Shown here: positions 6,367-6,692 of the stretch, one piece after another
How positions within the stretch are numbered: the stretch's first letter is position 1
Layout: every line of letters starts with the position of its first letter
NCBI GenBank assembly: GCA_045544195.1
Contig: JAZPYO010000041.1
Coordinates: forward strand, 1 to 6,692
Length of the DNA stretch: 6,692 nt
Direction of reading: 5' to 3'
Source: RGIG7213 sp045544195
GTDB taxonomy: Bacteria > Bacillota > Clostridia > Oscillospirales > CAG-272
Translations under genes and position numbers: made by a program
Notes under the pieces: generated by a model
What the model was told of the DNA's origin: nothing
The model's input: only the letters and a program-made list of their open reading frames with translations
The model's database searches: none

Positions 6367-6445
6367 ATAAACACCTTCCTTTCATTTTGCACTCTTACTG
6401 TGCAATACCATTGTATAAGGAGTTTATCTCCAAGTTATCATCTGC
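6367..6445 (-). promoter_or_regulatory. Intergenic spacer between kinase and lipoprotein, with a 6-bp dyad
   Basis: It holds the lipoprotein ribosome site and, 21 bases or more from its start codon, an inverted repeat TTGCAC (6387-6392), seven-base spacer, GTGCAA (6400-6405). On the minus strand a TATACAAT (complement of 6409-6416) could be a -10, but I find no acceptable -35 at 17 bases. The dyad has no T-run, so it is not a terminator; it could be an operator or a processing hairpin between two cistrons. Confidence 0.4.
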
Positions 6446-6692
6446 TTATTGCAAAGTTGTAAAAGCCACCGTTATTTTTGTTCCATTTCCAAGCTTTGAT
6501 TCAAAATTCATTTCGGCCTTGTGCGTGAGAACAATTTGTTTGCACAGAGTAAGTCCAAGTCCTGCACCGCCTTCTGCACGAGAACGGGACTTATCTGTAC
6601 GGTAAAACGGCTCAGTTATGTGCAAGAGCTGTTCTTCGGTCATTCCTTTACCATTATCCTCAATAACCGCTTGACATTCTGAACATGATATT
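6446..6692 (-). CDS. Sensor histidine kinase, C-terminal ATP-binding end (partial at the window edge)
   Basis: About 81 residues are visible, ending VAFTTLQ and TAA at 6446-6448; the N-terminal part lies beyond the right edge. The HATPase_c landmarks are in order: G1 box EDNGKGM, F box TEPFYRTDKSRSR, G2 box GGAGLGLTLCK, and a final GNGTKITVAF strand. This EPFYxxDKSRSRxxGGAGLGL form is typical of one group of Clostridia kinases, usually paired with an OmpR-type response regulator encoded just upstream; the regulator is not visible here. The family autophosphorylates a histidine and passes the phosphate to the regulator. The frame stays open to the edge, so the ATG at 6643 is internal: it lies within the G1 box and is not the start. 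The signal sensed cannot be judged without the N-terminal domain. Confidence 0.93.
   Translation of the reverse strand, partial: ISCSECQAVIEDNGKGMTEEQLLHITEPFYRTDKSRSRAEGGAGLGLTLCKQIVLTHKAEMNFESKLGNGTKITVAFTTLQ

Noticed and set aside
6446..6643. Independent 65-residue protein starting at ATG 6643
   Set aside because: The frame continues open to the window edge and the ATG lies inside the G1 box of the kinase ATP-binding domain.

Overview
The window looks like chromosomal DNA of a gut or rumen clostridium, most likely a Ruminococcus-like member of the Oscillospiraceae. The reasons are an AT-rich intergenic background with strong GGAGG ribosome sites and TTGACA/TACAAT promoters, a secreted multi-domain glycoside hydrolase with ricin-type and discoidin-type binding modules, a Clostridia-type histidine kinase C-terminus (F box reading EPFYRTDKSRSR followed by GGAGLGL), and a tandem hairpin array of a kind I associate with these genomes. 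The taxonomic call is inference from style, not from a marker gene.

Layout, left to right. Positions 1-354 hold no ordinary gene. They hold an array of short perfect hairpins whose stems all differ, separated by a nearly constant 10-base spacer (GTATATCATC or its complement GATGATATAC). The spacer orientation flips near position 70-80 and flips back after about 293. The two outer-facing arms at 80-160 and 295-354 bracket a 27-codon reading frame (157-240) that runs into a perfect 16-bp terminator-like hairpin (220-255). This is the least explained part of the window. Positions 430-551 are a decayed gene: a ribosome site and about 24 codons matching the start of a clostridial inorganic-pyrophosphatase family, then disruption, followed by an intact rho-independent terminator (553-577).

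Positions 578-885 are an AT-rich, gene-free control region with several palindromes and a near-consensus sigma-A promoter (806-834). It drives a 1279-residue secreted family 3 glycoside hydrolase (886-4725). Its layout is signal peptide, two YYxxNNxD repeats, ricin-type lectin domain, PETPDV linker, second ricin-type domain, GH3 barrel and sandwich domains, fibronectin-III-like domain and a C-terminal discoidin/CBM32-like domain. It probably removes beta-linked sugars from plant or host glycans outside the cell. A strong terminator (4732-4771) closes it.

Facing it on the minus strand is the end of a signalling cluster: the C-terminal part of a sensor histidine kinase (6446 to the right edge), then a 526-residue lipoprotein of unknown function (4786-6366). 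The lipoprotein follows the kinase by 79 bases in the same direction and is probably an accessory or output protein of that two-component system. Nothing in the window shows that the kinase cluster controls the hydrolase; the two simply converge on a shared terminator.
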